From the NCBI GenBank assembly GCA_964627445.1, contig CAZVJF010000004.1, positions 242,872-306,871 of the forward strand: 64,000 nt of DNA. The letters run 5' to 3'. Below, one piece after another: positions 45,664 through 53,806 of this stretch. Made by a program: the position numbers and the translations under genes. Under the pieces are notes generated by a model. It was not told the origin of the DNA. It saw nothing but the letters and a program-made list of their open reading frames with translations, and did not search any database. Source of the stretch: Luteibaculum sp964627445 (lineage in GTDB: Bacteria; Bacteroidota; Bacteroidia; Flavobacteriales_D; Luteibaculaceae). Each line of letters starts with the position of its first letter. Position 1 is the first letter of the stretch.

Positions 45664-45696
45664 TTGGATACTAAACCAATTGTTTGATATATAAGA

Positions 45697-46083
45697 TTAA
45701 CGCTTGCTAAACTGGAATTTCTTACGCGCTTTCTTCTGACCTGGCTTCTTACGTTCTACCATACGTGGGTCACGCGTCATTAAATTCTTAGCCTTTAGAG
45801 CCGGTTTAAAATCTTCGCTAACGCTTACTAGCGCTCTTGAGATTCCTAAACGAACTGCCTCGGCTTGGCCTGTAATACCACCACCGTTTACATTTACCAC
45901 AACATCGTATTTGTCTGTGGTTTCGGTAAGGGCAAAAGGCTGGTTTACTTTATACTGTAGTGTAGGAACACAGAAATAATCATTCAACTCACGATTATTT
46001 ACGGTCACCTTTCCCGAACCTTCTTTAAGGATTACACGGGCAACTGCAGCTTTTCTTCTTCCAATAGTATTTACTACTTCCAT
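45697..46083 (-). CDS. rpsI: 30S ribosomal protein S9
   Basis: 128 aa. NTIGRRKAAVARV at the start, GGGITGQAEAVRLGISRAL in the middle, and the basic tail ending KKARKKFQFSKR with the invariant terminal SKR that reaches the tRNA P site. 6 nt after rplM. Confidence 0.98.
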   Translation of the reverse strand: MEVVNTIGRRKAAVARVILKEGSGKVTVNNRELNDYFCVPTLQYKVNQPFALTETTDKYDVVVNVNGGGITGQAEAVRLGISRALVSVSEDFKPALKAKNLMTRDPRMVERKKPGQKKARKKFQFSKR

Positions 46084-46089
46084 CCCTGC

Positions 46090-46545
46090 TTACTTAATAT
46101 CGTTAAGATTTATGCTCTTTGGTTTTTGCGCTTCTTGCTTGTGCTGGCCTCCGGCATAAACAAACAAGTTTGTGAAAAGCTTGCTACCCAATTTATTCTT
46201 TGGAAGCATTCCTTTAACCGCTTTCTCCACTACCGCTTCGGGCTTACGCTTAAGCAATGTACGTACAGAAACCTCTTTCTGCCCACCTGGGTATCCCGAG
46301 TGAGAGATGTAGGTTTTTTCATCTAGCTTGTTTCCGCTCAAACGAATTTTATCTGCATTGATAACGATTACGTTATCACCACAATCTACGTGCGGGGTGA
46401 AATTAGTCTTGTGTTTACCACGAATAAGTTTTGCAACCTTACTCGCCAATCTTCCAAGTGTCTCATTCTCCGCGTCTACCAACAACCACTGCTTGTCAAC
46501 AGTATTTACATTGGCTGATATGGTCTTGTAACTTAAGGTATCCAC
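46090..46545 (-). CDS. rplM: 50S ribosomal protein L13
   Basis: 151 aa. Motifs WLLVDAENETLGRLAS, KTNFTPHVDCGDNVIVINA and the SGYPGG-KEVSVRTLLKRKPE region. First gene of the operon, with the promoter at 46583-46614. Confidence 0.98.
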   Translation of the reverse strand: MDTLSYKTISANVNTVDKQWLLVDAENETLGRLASKVAKLIRGKHKTNFTPHVDCGDNVIVINADKIRLSGNKLDEKTYISHSGYPGGQKEVSVRTLLKRKPEAVVEKAVKGMLPKNKLGSKLFTNLFVYAGGQHKQEAQKPKSINLNDIK

Positions 46546-46582
46546 TATCTTCTGTTTTAATGTATCTTCACAAAATGGGGTG

Positions 46583-46614
46583 CAAATGTAGTGGAAATTT
46601 ATATTCCCACAAAA
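46583..46614 (-). promoter_or_regulatory. Bacteroidota sigma-A promoter of the rplM operon
   Basis: Minus strand TTTTG (complement of 46610-46614), 19-nt spacer, TACATTTG (complement of 46583-46590). It matches TTTG-N19-TAnnTTTG and is about 37 nt upstream of the rplM ATG, so the mRNA has a normal leader. Best promoter in the window. Confidence 0.75.
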
Positions 46615-46624
46615 CAGTAAACAT

Positions 46625-47818
46625 CTATTTGTTAATTACGCCAAGTTCCTGACCCACAGCAATAAATGCTTCCAGCGCTCTGTCTAATTGCTCTTTGGTA
46701 TGCGCAGCGGACAGTTGCGTACGGATACGGGCTTTATTTTTAGGCACTACGGGGTAGAAAAATCCTACGGCATAAACGCCACGTTCTAACAATTTTTCTG
46801 CAAACTGCTGTGCCAAAGGTGCATCGTACAACATTACAGGCACAATGGGTGAATCTCCGGGAACGATATCGAAGCCCGCAGCTACCAGCTTTTCTTTAAA
46901 GTACTTGGTGTTTTCCTCCAGCTTATCACGTAAGGCCGTGCTTTCTGTTAAAATATCAAACACTTTTACCGATGCCCCCACAATACTAGGTGCCAAGGAA
47001 TTGGAGAACAAATAAGGACGGCTGCGCTGGCGCAACATCTCTATAATTTCTTTTTTACCCGTGGTATATCCGCCCATGGCGCCACCCAAAGCTTTGCCCA
47101 ATGTTCCGGTAATGATATCCACACGCCCCATAACATTGCAGTATTCGGCTGTACCTCTTCCGGTTTTACCAATGAAACCAGCAGCATGGCACTCGTCTAT
47201 CATTACCAAGGCATCGTACTTCTCTGCGAGGTCACAAATTTTATCCAGCTTGGCGATATCGCCATCCATAGAAAACACACCATCGGTTACAATAATGCGG
47301 AAACGCTGCGCCTGCGCTGCTTTAAGTTGCTCCTCCAGATCGGCCATATCCGAGTGCTTGTAGCGGTAGCGCGCTGCCTTGCACAAACGAATACCATCTA
47401 TAATCGATGCATGGTTTAGCTCATCGGAAATAATAGCATCTTCTTTGGTAAACAACGGTTCAAAAACGCCTCCGTTGGCATCAAAAGCAGCCGCGTATAA
47501 AATGGTGTCTTCGGTTTCGTAAAACTTGGCGATTTTCTCCTCCAACTCCTTGTGTAAATCTTGTGTACCGCAAATAAAGCGTACCGAAGACATACCGAAG
47601 CCGTGGGTGTCTAAAGCATCGTGTGCCGCTTTAATTACATCGGGGTGCGAAGAAAGACCCAGGTAATTGTTGGCGCACATAATAATAACCTTTTCTCCGT
47701 TGTCTAGGGTTACTTCGGCATCTTGCGCACTGGCAATAACACGCTCATTTTTAAATAAGCCCGCTTCTTTGGTTTCTTTTAACTCGGCTTGTAAATGCTC
47801 TTTTAATCCTCCGTACAT
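46625..47818 (-). CDS. kbl: Glycine C-acetyltransferase (2-amino-3-ketobutyrate CoA ligase)
   Basis: 397-aa PLP enzyme of the alpha-oxoamine synthase family. It cleaves 2-amino-3-ketobutyrate with CoA to glycine and acetyl-CoA. Motifs: CANNYLGLSSHPDV, MVIDECHAAGFIGKTGRGT (Asp for the PLP ring), and TGTLGKALGGAMGGYTTG (Lys Schiff base). Partner of the SDR-type tdh at 38674. Separated from the fragment of the broken hydrolase by 4 nt. Confidence 0.94.
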   Translation of the reverse strand: MYGGLKEHLQAELKETKEAGLFKNERVIASAQDAEVTLDNGEKVIIMCANNYLGLSSHPDVIKAAHDALDTHGFGMSSVRFICGTQDLHKELEEKIAKFYETEDTILYAAAFDANGGVFEPLFTKEDAIISDELNHASIIDGIRLCKAARYRYKHSDMADLEEQLKAAQAQRFRIIVTDGVFSMDGDIAKLDKICDLAEKYDALVMIDECHAAGFIGKTGRGTAEYCNVMGRVDIITGTLGKALGGAMGGYTTGKKEIIEMLRQRSRPYLFSNSLAPSIVGASVKVFDILTESTALRDKLEENTKYFKEKLVAAGFDIVPGDSPIVPVMLYDAPLAQQFAEKLLERGVYAVGFFYPVVPKNKARIRTQLSAAHTKEQLDRALEAFIAVGQELGVINK

Positions 47819-47822
47819 AGGG

Positions 47823-48098
47823 TTACAGTTTGTTGAATTTTAAATTATAGAAATGAAAGTCTGGATTGGGTAAATCGATGGTGAAGCCCACCGGGTAGTT
47901 GTTCTTATCCAGCTCAAAGATCACCTTGCCCTCGGGCAAAAATGGATCTTTAAATTTTATGCGAAAGGTATTGGGTTCTAGGTAAGAAAGTTCTGAGGTG
48001 AAATATTGTTCTGTGGGTTCTAGGGTAAGGATCGCTTTTTTGCCTTCTAAACGCACCGATGCTTTGCCATACATGGCATCCTCGTAACTTCCTACCAA
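47823..48098 (-). pseudogene. Detached C-terminal remnant of the serine hydrolase (duplicated)
   Basis: 91-codon frame that begins with TTG in the second unit of the tandem duplication. It encodes the original end of the serine hydrolase: VGSYEDAMYGKASVRLEGKK through to FHFYNLKFNKL. It has no start signals and is out of frame with the upstream gene, so it is not a gene on its own. Removing one 224-nt unit would rejoin it. Confidence 0.85.
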
Positions 48099-48329
48099 AC
48101 TGGCGTGAAGCCCACCGGGTAGTTGTTCTTATCCAGCTCAAAGATCACCTTGCCCTCGGGCAAAAATGGATCTTTAAATTTTATGCGAAAGGTATTGGGT
48201 TCTAGGTAAGAAAGTTCTGAGGTGAAATATTGTTCTGTGGGTTCTAGGGTAAGGATCGCTTTTTTGCCTTCTAAACGCACCGATGCTTTGCCATACATGG
48301 CATCCTCGTAACTTCCTACCAAACTGGCG
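47881..48329 (+). repeat. Perfect tandem duplication, period 224 bp
   Basis: Bases 47881-48105 are repeated identically at 48105-48329 (one shared base at the junction). 224 is not a multiple of three, so the copy shifts the reading frame. I compared the whole stretch and found no differences. Confidence 0.95.
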
Positions 48330-49537
48330 AGTGGGATATTGGACTTATCGCCTGGGTTTAGCGGTTTCAGTGGTTCTTTTTCTTCACTACGATTCTGCTG
48401 GTAAGGAAGGTATTTGGCTACCCAATCGGTAGTATCGGTAATGTCAGTAAACTGAGTAAGCATGGCGTTGGTAACCGCAAAAGGCAGCACGGTTTGGTCG
48501 TTGGTAAGCACCACAACGGCCACGTTTTCCTCGGGCATAATGGCCAAATTGAGGATGAATCCAGGCAAACCACCACTGTGCTGCATCAAACGCTTCCCTT
48601 GAAACAAGCCCGTAAACCAACCCAAAGCCGCGCCACGATACAACGTACCATTTTCTATTTGTTGCAAGCTCACGGTTTGAGGCGTGTGCATGGAGAAAAT
48701 TTTGTTGACGGTTTCAGGCTGCAGCAACTGGGTGCTGTCGGGCAACATACCTTGGTGAAGCCACATGCGCGCCCATTTTCCTAAATCCACAACATTGGAA
48801 CGCACCCCAACGGCCCCAATACAAGCATCAAAATCTTGGTAGTCTACCACATCACCCTCTATGTGCGGATGTGCCTTATTCACCAAGCGCAAGAAACTGT
48901 TGAGCTGGGTTTTGGAGTCACGCATTCCCAATGGCTCCAAAATGCTGTCTTTTACAAAAGCCGCCCAGCTTTGGCCACTTACCTTTTCTATCAGCAAGCC
49001 TGCGTTTACAAAATTAAGGTTTGAGTAGCCGTACTCGGTTCTAAAACCGTGCTTGGGAGGAAGCTTAGCAAAACGTGCTGCTATTTCTTCCGCAGAATAA
49101 TCTGTACCGTACCAAAGCAAATCGCCATCAAAGGTATTGTAGCCGTTGCGGTGGCACAGCAAATCTACCACCTGCATGTTCTCGGTTACCCAGGCATCGT
49201 GCATTTTAAAGTTAGGCAGGTGTTTTTTTACGGGATCGTCCCAGTTCACCAGGCCGTTATCTACCAAAATACCCATAGATGCTGCGGTAAACGCCTTGCT
49301 TAAAGAGGCCAGTTCAAAAACAGTTTGGTCATTAATCTGGGTTTGTAAATCGGCATTGGAAAACCCAAAACCTTTTTTGTAGACCCATTCGCCATCTTTA
49401 ATCACCCCAACGGCCATACCCACCTGGTTGTAGGTTTCCATGGCGTTGGTTAGGTATTGATCTAGGCTATCATTTTGGGCTTTGGCTGGTGTAGCTACAA
49501 TCCCGACAAATAGGAAGAGAAATAAAAATTTGCGCAT
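48092..49537 (-). CDS. Serine hydrolase (beta-lactamase/PBP class C, S12), C-terminus altered by duplication
   Basis: 481 aa from ATG 49537 (signal RKFLFLFLFVGIVATPAKA before QNDSL); another start 36 nt upstream is less likely. Serine-active motifs: SLSK near residue 75, YSN, and HSGG, giving the SxxK/YxN/HxG set. The C-terminal domain is cut: after VGFT the frame goes on for PVW and stops inside the second repeat unit, losing the last 18 normal residues (IDLPNP to FNKL). If one repeat unit is removed, the frame becomes 496 aa. The protein may still be catalytic, since the active-site domain is complete. Confidence 0.88.
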   Translation of the reverse strand: MRKFLFLFLFVGIVATPAKAQNDSLDQYLTNAMETYNQVGMAVGVIKDGEWVYKKGFGFSNADLQTQINDQTVFELASLSKAFTAASMGILVDNGLVNWDDPVKKHLPNFKMHDAWVTENMQVVDLLCHRNGYNTFDGDLLWYGTDYSAEEIAARFAKLPPKHGFRTEYGYSNLNFVNAGLLIEKVSGQSWAAFVKDSILEPLGMRDSKTQLNSFLRLVNKAHPHIEGDVVDYQDFDACIGAVGVRSNVVDLGKWARMWLHQGMLPDSTQLLQPETVNKIFSMHTPQTVSLQQIENGTLYRGAALGWFTGLFQGKRLMQHSGGLPGFILNLAIMPEENVAVVVLTNDQTVLPFAVTNAMLTQFTDITDTTDWVAKYLPYQQNRSEEKEPLKPLNPGDKSNIPLASLVGSYEDAMYGKASVRLEGKKAILTLEPTEQYFTSELSYLEPNTFRIKFKDPFLPEGKVIFELDKNNYPVGFTPVW

Positions 49538-49584
49538 AAGGGTTGGATGAGCTGCGAATTTAGAAAAGACCATGGTTTCGTGTT

Positions 49585-50430
49585 TTATAGAGCATCAAAT
49601 TGCGGATAGGAGAATGCATCGCCCACCCACTTTTTAATTATTTCTCCGTTCTCGACTTTGTACATAACCGGTACGCTGGGTCCCGATAAATCCAATAAGG
49701 TATCCCGGTCGAGCACAATCAGCTCTTCGTTGGAAGTTTTCTTTTTAAAGCGTGCAATTTGCTCTTGGGGTCCCATTACAAATTGTACGGCTGGAAGCGT
49801 CTTGCGCGTACTCTCTAGTTTCCAGGCTTTGGCCAGTTTGTAACAGGTGCTACACCCAGAGCTATACATTAGAATGTACCCGTTTGCTGGGATTTGGGCC
49901 TGGTAATCACCAAATGCACTCAGTTCAATCAAATCCAGTAGTTGTGCAGGTACCGCAAGCAAATCGGGCTGATAGATTTTGTGTTTTAAGAAAACGCCAC
50001 CTAAGACCGCAACAATCAATACCACCGAAGCCCAGTAGTAAGGAACCGGCTGCACCTTAAACCGAAAAGCCAGCGCTGCGCTCAACAGCCAAGATGAAAT
50101 CCAAAGCGGGGAGCCCCAGAGCACCGCTATCAGGTTATCGGTAAAAACTTGCGCGCCTGCTAAAGCATCCAGATACAATCCTGCCGTATACAGCAATATA
50201 AAAACCGCAGCGATGCGGTAACGCCCCCAAACCATGGGAATGCTACATAGAATAGGTAGTGCTATGAGCATGCGCCCCAAAAACAAATTGGTACGCCAAC
50301 CCCAGGGAATTTGCGCTTCCAACCTACCGGTAAGCTCAAAAGTGTAAACAGAGTGCAAGAAGAAAAGCAAGAGCGCTATGGCTAAGGGCAATAGGCTTAA
50401 AACTCGCGACCGAAGATGTTCTGGAATCAT
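49585..50430 (-). CDS. MauE/DoxX-like membrane protein fused to a thioredoxin-like domain
   Basis: 281 aa from ATG 50430 (MIPEHLRS); a TTG start 6 nt upstream is less likely. N-terminal 150 residues contain four or five membrane spans (VLSLLPLAIALLLFFLHSVY, LFLGRMLIALPILCSI, YRIAAVFILLYTAGLYLDAL, ASVVLIVAVLGGVF). Residues about 175-281 form a thioredoxin-like domain with CxxC at C193 and C196 (YSSGCSTCYKLAKAW), and SVPVMYKVENGEIIK carries a cis-Pro-like position. Possibly a membrane electron-transfer or disulfide protein; partner unknown. Confidence 0.75.
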   Translation of the reverse strand: MIPEHLRSRVLSLLPLAIALLLFFLHSVYTFELTGRLEAQIPWGWRTNLFLGRMLIALPILCSIPMVWGRYRIAAVFILLYTAGLYLDALAGAQVFTDNLIAVLWGSPLWISSWLLSAALAFRFKVQPVPYYWASVVLIVAVLGGVFLKHKIYQPDLLAVPAQLLDLIELSAFGDYQAQIPANGYILMYSSGCSTCYKLAKAWKLESTRKTLPAVQFVMGPQEQIARFKKKTSNEELIVLDRDTLLDLSGPSVPVMYKVENGEIIKKWVGDAFSYPQFDAL

Positions 50431-50440
50431 GGACAAAAAA

Positions 50441-50468
50441 AATCCCGAATTTACAGATTCGGGATTTT
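50441..50468 (-). terminator. Terminator after gdhA
   Basis: AATCCCGAAT / ATTCGGGATT stem flanked by A- and T-runs, between the gdhA stop and the MauE/DoxX-thioredoxin gene start. Minus-strand terminator for gdhA; the plus-strand reading is also symmetric. Confidence 0.8.
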
Positions 50469-50488
50469 GTTTTCGTTACTCTTATATT

Positions 50489-51832
50489 TTAAACGCAGCC
50501 TTGTGCAAGCATGGCATCCGCCACTTTTACAAAACCTGCTACGTTAGCGCCTTTTACGTAATCTACCTTACCATTGGCAGTACCGTATTTTACACACGCT
50601 TCGTGAATGTCTTTCATAATGGTTTGTAGTTTCTCGTCTACTTCCTCACGAGTCCAAGACAAACGCAATGAGTTTTGGCTCATTTCTAAGGCAGAAGTAG
50701 CCACACCACCTGCGTTGGATGCTTTACCCGGAGCGTACAACACACCCGCGTGTTGAAAAACCTCTACCGCCTCTGGCGTACAAGGCATGTTTGCACCTTC
50801 TGCCACGGCCAACAGCTTGTTGTTTACCAACATTTCTGCTTCTTCCTTATTCAGCTCGTTTTGCGTAGCACAAGGAAGGGCTACATCTACATTTACTGCC
50901 CAAGGACGACCCTCGTGAAATTCTACACCAAATTCATCGGCATACTCGCGAATACGTCCACGTTTTACGTTTTTCAGCTCCATTACAAAGGCAAGCTTCT
51001 CGGCATCAATACCGTTAGGATCGTAGATATAACCTTGGCTATCGCTAAAGGTAACCACTTTGGCACCCAGTTCTGTAGCTTTTTCGCAAGCAAACTGCGC
51101 CACGTTACCCGAACCAGATATGGCTACGGTTTTGCCTTTAAAATCGTGTCCCGCTTTCTCTAACATGTTTTGTGCAAAGTACACACATCCATATCCAGTA
51201 GCTTCTGGACGGATTAAAGAACCACCGTACTCCAATCCTTTACCGGTAAGTACTCCGGTAAACTCGTTTCTTAAACGCTTATACTGGCCGTACATGTATC
51301 CAATTTCGCGTGCGCCTACTCCGATATCACCGGCAGGCACATCGGTATTGGCTCCAATGTGGCGTTGCAATTCGGTCATAAAGCTTTGGCAAAAGCGCAT
51401 TACCTCGTTGTCGCTCTTTCCTTTGGGGTCAAAATCAGATCCACCCTTACCCCCACCAATAGGCAAGGTGGTTAAGGAGTTTTTAAACACCTGCTCAAAA
51501 GCCAAAAACTTCAGGATAGAAAGGTTTACTGAAGGGTGGAAGCGCAAACCGCCTTTGTAAGGTCCAATGGCGCTGTTCATTTGGATACGGTAACCGCGGT
51601 TAATTTGTATTTCACCACGATCGTCTATCCACGGCACACGAAACATGAAAACACGCTCGGGCTCTGCAATGCGCTCCAGCACTTTGGCCTTTTTATACTT
51701 GGGGTTTTCTTCTATAAATGGAATAACCGTTTCTGCAACTTCTTGCACGGCTTGTAAAAACTCCGGTTCGTTGGGGTTTTTTGCAGCAACCGCTGCCATA
51801 AATTCTTGGATGGATGCGTCTAAAGCTACCAT
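50489..51832 (-). CDS. gdhA: NADP-specific glutamate dehydrogenase
   Basis: 447-aa hexameric enzyme for ammonium assimilation (2-oxoglutarate + NH4+ + NADPH to glutamate). PIGGGKGGSDFDPKGKSD contains the substrate-binding Lys residues, GSGNVAQFACEKATELGAKVV is the dinucleotide site, and NAGGVATSALEMSQN is in the C-terminal region. Length and NYR-type N-terminus fit the NADP, short form. Standalone, with terminator downstream. Confidence 0.96.
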   Translation of the reverse strand: MVALDASIQEFMAAVAAKNPNEPEFLQAVQEVAETVIPFIEENPKYKKAKVLERIAEPERVFMFRVPWIDDRGEIQINRGYRIQMNSAIGPYKGGLRFHPSVNLSILKFLAFEQVFKNSLTTLPIGGGKGGSDFDPKGKSDNEVMRFCQSFMTELQRHIGANTDVPAGDIGVGAREIGYMYGQYKRLRNEFTGVLTGKGLEYGGSLIRPEATGYGCVYFAQNMLEKAGHDFKGKTVAISGSGNVAQFACEKATELGAKVVTFSDSQGYIYDPNGIDAEKLAFVMELKNVKRGRIREYADEFGVEFHEGRPWAVNVDVALPCATQNELNKEEAEMLVNNKLLAVAEGANMPCTPEAVEVFQHAGVLYAPGKASNAGGVATSALEMSQNSLRLSWTREEVDEKLQTIMKDIHEACVKYGTANGKVDYVKGANVAGFVKVADAMLAQGCV

Positions 51833-51906
51833 AGTTTTAAAGGATATAATTAGCGCAAAAGTAATTTTTTTATGGCTCCTTACATCACTAAGAAAATGAC
51901 TGCTGG

Positions 51907-53010
51907 TCAGGCTTTACAAACTCTTTTTCCTGGCAGCAAAGTTACCCACCCTTCCAACTCCATTTCGGTAACCAAGGCATTGATTTCACTTTGCTTTTTT
52001 CCCGTAAGTGCGCAGAGTTCATCTATGGTTTTTGGAATTTCCAAGTGATGCCAAACACTTTCGAAGCGATCATCTACCAAAAGTTTGCGTTGTGGCTGTG
52101 TTGCTGCCTGCATGGGGTTCCATGCCATTTCATTAAAAATATCCTCGGGCGAGGTACATACCAACGCCAAATTGTGTTTCACCAACTCCAACCCTCCAGC
52201 GCTGTAGGTATCGGTTATTCTACCAGGCACAGTAAAAACGTCTTTGTTGTACTGTTGCGCAAAGGAGGCCGTAACCATGCTGCCTCCTTTTACGGCCGTT
52301 TCCACCACCAATACGGCATCGCACATGCCTACCACAATGCGGTTTCGCGTAGGGAAGTTTTGCCGCTCGGGTCCTGTACCAAAGGGAAATTCGGTGCATA
52401 CAAATCCTTCCTTTTCCAACATAGCGCTTGCCAATTTTTTGTTGTTGGGTGGATATAAGGTTTGCAGACCATGACCAAGAACGGCCCCGGTAATCCCTCC
52501 ATGCGCCATGGTTTGCTGGTGCGCAGCGGTGTCTACACCATAGGCCAGGCCCGATATTACCCGAACACCAGCCTGCACCAAAGCCTCGCAAAACCGGTGC
52601 GTACATTGTTTACCGTACTCCGTTATGTTGCGTGTGCCCACCACAGCAATGGTACGCTCGGCATTGGCAGCAGCAATATTGCCACGATAAAACAACACCA
52701 AGGGTGCATCAGGTATAAACTTTAAGCGCTGCGGATAATCGTCTTCCAGGATAGTTATGGCCTCAGCGCCATATTTTGCACAATCTTCCAGTTGCTGCTG
52801 GGCCCAATCCCAGTGGTCTTCCCATTGCCACCCTTTTGCCGCGTTCACGGAAACCCCATCGATATTCGATATGGCTGCAGCGGTAAGATGTTGCAGTGCA
52901 GCAGGTTTGTTATCGCAAGCAGCCAATATTTTACGGGCCGAAATAAGACCCACACCGGGTTGCTTTTGCAAGCAAAGTAGGGATGCTATTTCCTCTGTGG
53001 ATACTTTCAT
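51907..53010 (-). CDS. dprA: DNA-processing protein DprA
   Basis: Loads RecA on incoming single-stranded DNA in natural transformation; 367 aa from ATG 53010 (MKVSTEEIASLLCL). A start 15 nt upstream is close to the kdsB start. Rossmann-like core: IAVVGTRNITEYGK, VISGLAYGVDTAAHQ, VLGHGLQTLYPPNN, and SRNRIV-like FPTRNRIVVGMCDAVLVVET. A winged-helix tail follows (PKTIDELCALTGKKQSEINAL). Suggests the organism may be competent. Divergent from kdsB with 13 nt between starts. Confidence 0.94.
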   Translation of the reverse strand: MKVSTEEIASLLCLQKQPGVGLISARKILAACDNKPAALQHLTAAAISNIDGVSVNAAKGWQWEDHWDWAQQQLEDCAKYGAEAITILEDDYPQRLKFIPDAPLVLFYRGNIAAANAERTIAVVGTRNITEYGKQCTHRFCEALVQAGVRVISGLAYGVDTAAHQQTMAHGGITGAVLGHGLQTLYPPNNKKLASAMLEKEGFVCTEFPFGTGPERQNFPTRNRIVVGMCDAVLVVETAVKGGSMVTASFAQQYNKDVFTVPGRITDTYSAGGLELVKHNLALVCTSPEDIFNEMAWNPMQAATQPQRKLLVDDRFESVWHHLEIPKTIDELCALTGKKQSEINALVTEMELEGWVTLLPGKRVCKA

Positions 53011-53011
53011 G

Positions 53012-53019
53012 CATTTTTG
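53012..53019 (+). promoter_or_regulatory. CATTTTTG -7-like element, 4 nt before kdsB ATG
   Basis: Differs from TAnnTTTG at the first base. Spacer CCTC, then ATG 53024. Same N4 spacing as the other four. It also lies in the dprA start region, so the two starts share it. Confidence 0.35.
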
Positions 53020-53023
53020 CCTC

Positions 53024-53734
53024 ATGAAAACTTTGGCCGTTATCCCCGCGCGCTACGCATCCACCCGATTTCCAGGCAAACCCTTAGCGCTTATCCAAGG
53101 AAAACCCATGATACAGCGGGTTTACGAACAGGTTACTAAATGTAAGAAAGTAACGCAGGCCATTGTAGCTACCGACCACAAAAAAATTTACGATGCCGTT
53201 ACCTCTTTTGGTGGTACGGCAGTAATGACGGATGAAAACCACAGCTCGGGCACGGCTCGATGCATGGAGGTGTGGGAAGAATATCATGCCGAATACACCC
53301 ACCTTATCAACATACAAGGCGATGAGCCATTTATACACCCAGAAAGCATAGAAACCCTGATTGCGCTGTTAGAAGATCCCGAGGCTACCATTGCCACGCT
53401 GGCGCGAGAAAACAGTAATCCACAAGATTTCAACAATGCCAACATTGTTAAAGTAGTTCGGAATTTTAAGGAGTACGCTTTGTATTTTTCAAGGGCGGCC
53501 ATACCATTTGCCAGAAATGGCGAACCCCCATCCACATTTTTACAACACATAGGAATTTACGGCTTTAGCAAAGCAGGCCTGGCATTGATGGGTAAGGCTA
53601 AAGCGAGCACATTGGAAAAAACGGAACAATTGGAGCAATTGGGTTGGATGGAAAATGGCCTGAACATTAAGGTCGGATTAACGCCGCACCATGCGCGTGG
53701 TGTAGATACTCCCGAAGATATTCACCTGTTGTAA
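53024..53734 (+). CDS. kdsB: 3-deoxy-manno-octulosonate cytidylyltransferase
   Basis: Activates KDO as CMP-KDO for lipopolysaccharide core; 236 aa from ATG 53024 (MKTLAVIPARYASTRFPGKP). A longer in-frame start inside dprA at 52757 is not credible. NLQGDEPFI-like NIQGDEPFIHPE, VIPARYASTRFPGKPL and LEQLGWMENGLNIKV are KdsB motifs. Tells us the cell is Gram-negative with KDO. Confidence 0.96.
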   Translation: MKTLAVIPARYASTRFPGKPLALIQGKPMIQRVYEQVTKCKKVTQAIVATDHKKIYDAVTSFGGTAVMTDENHSSGTARCMEVWEEYHAEYTHLINIQGDEPFIHPESIETLIALLEDPEATIATLARENSNPQDFNNANIVKVVRNFKEYALYFSRAAIPFARNGEPPSTFLQHIGIYGFSKAGLALMGKAKASTLEKTEQLEQLGWMENGLNIKVGLTPHHARGVDTPEDIHLL

Positions 53735-53793
53735 GTCATACATTTTAAACAGGGGTGCAAAACTTAGCTCAGCACCAAAACAGCGCTTTTTAC

Positions 53794-53801
53794 TACCTTA
53801 G
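53794..53801 (+). promoter_or_regulatory. TACCTTAG -7-like element, 5 nt before the HU-SPOR gene
   Basis: One mismatch from TAnnTTTG, separated from ATG 53807 by CAGTA. Weak but similar to the other cases. Confidence 0.35.
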
Positions 53802-53806
53802 CAGTA

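Noticed and set aside
52757..53023. Long in-frame extension of kdsB into dprA
   Set aside because: The KdsB family starts at MKTLAVIPARY; the extension is antisense to dprA.
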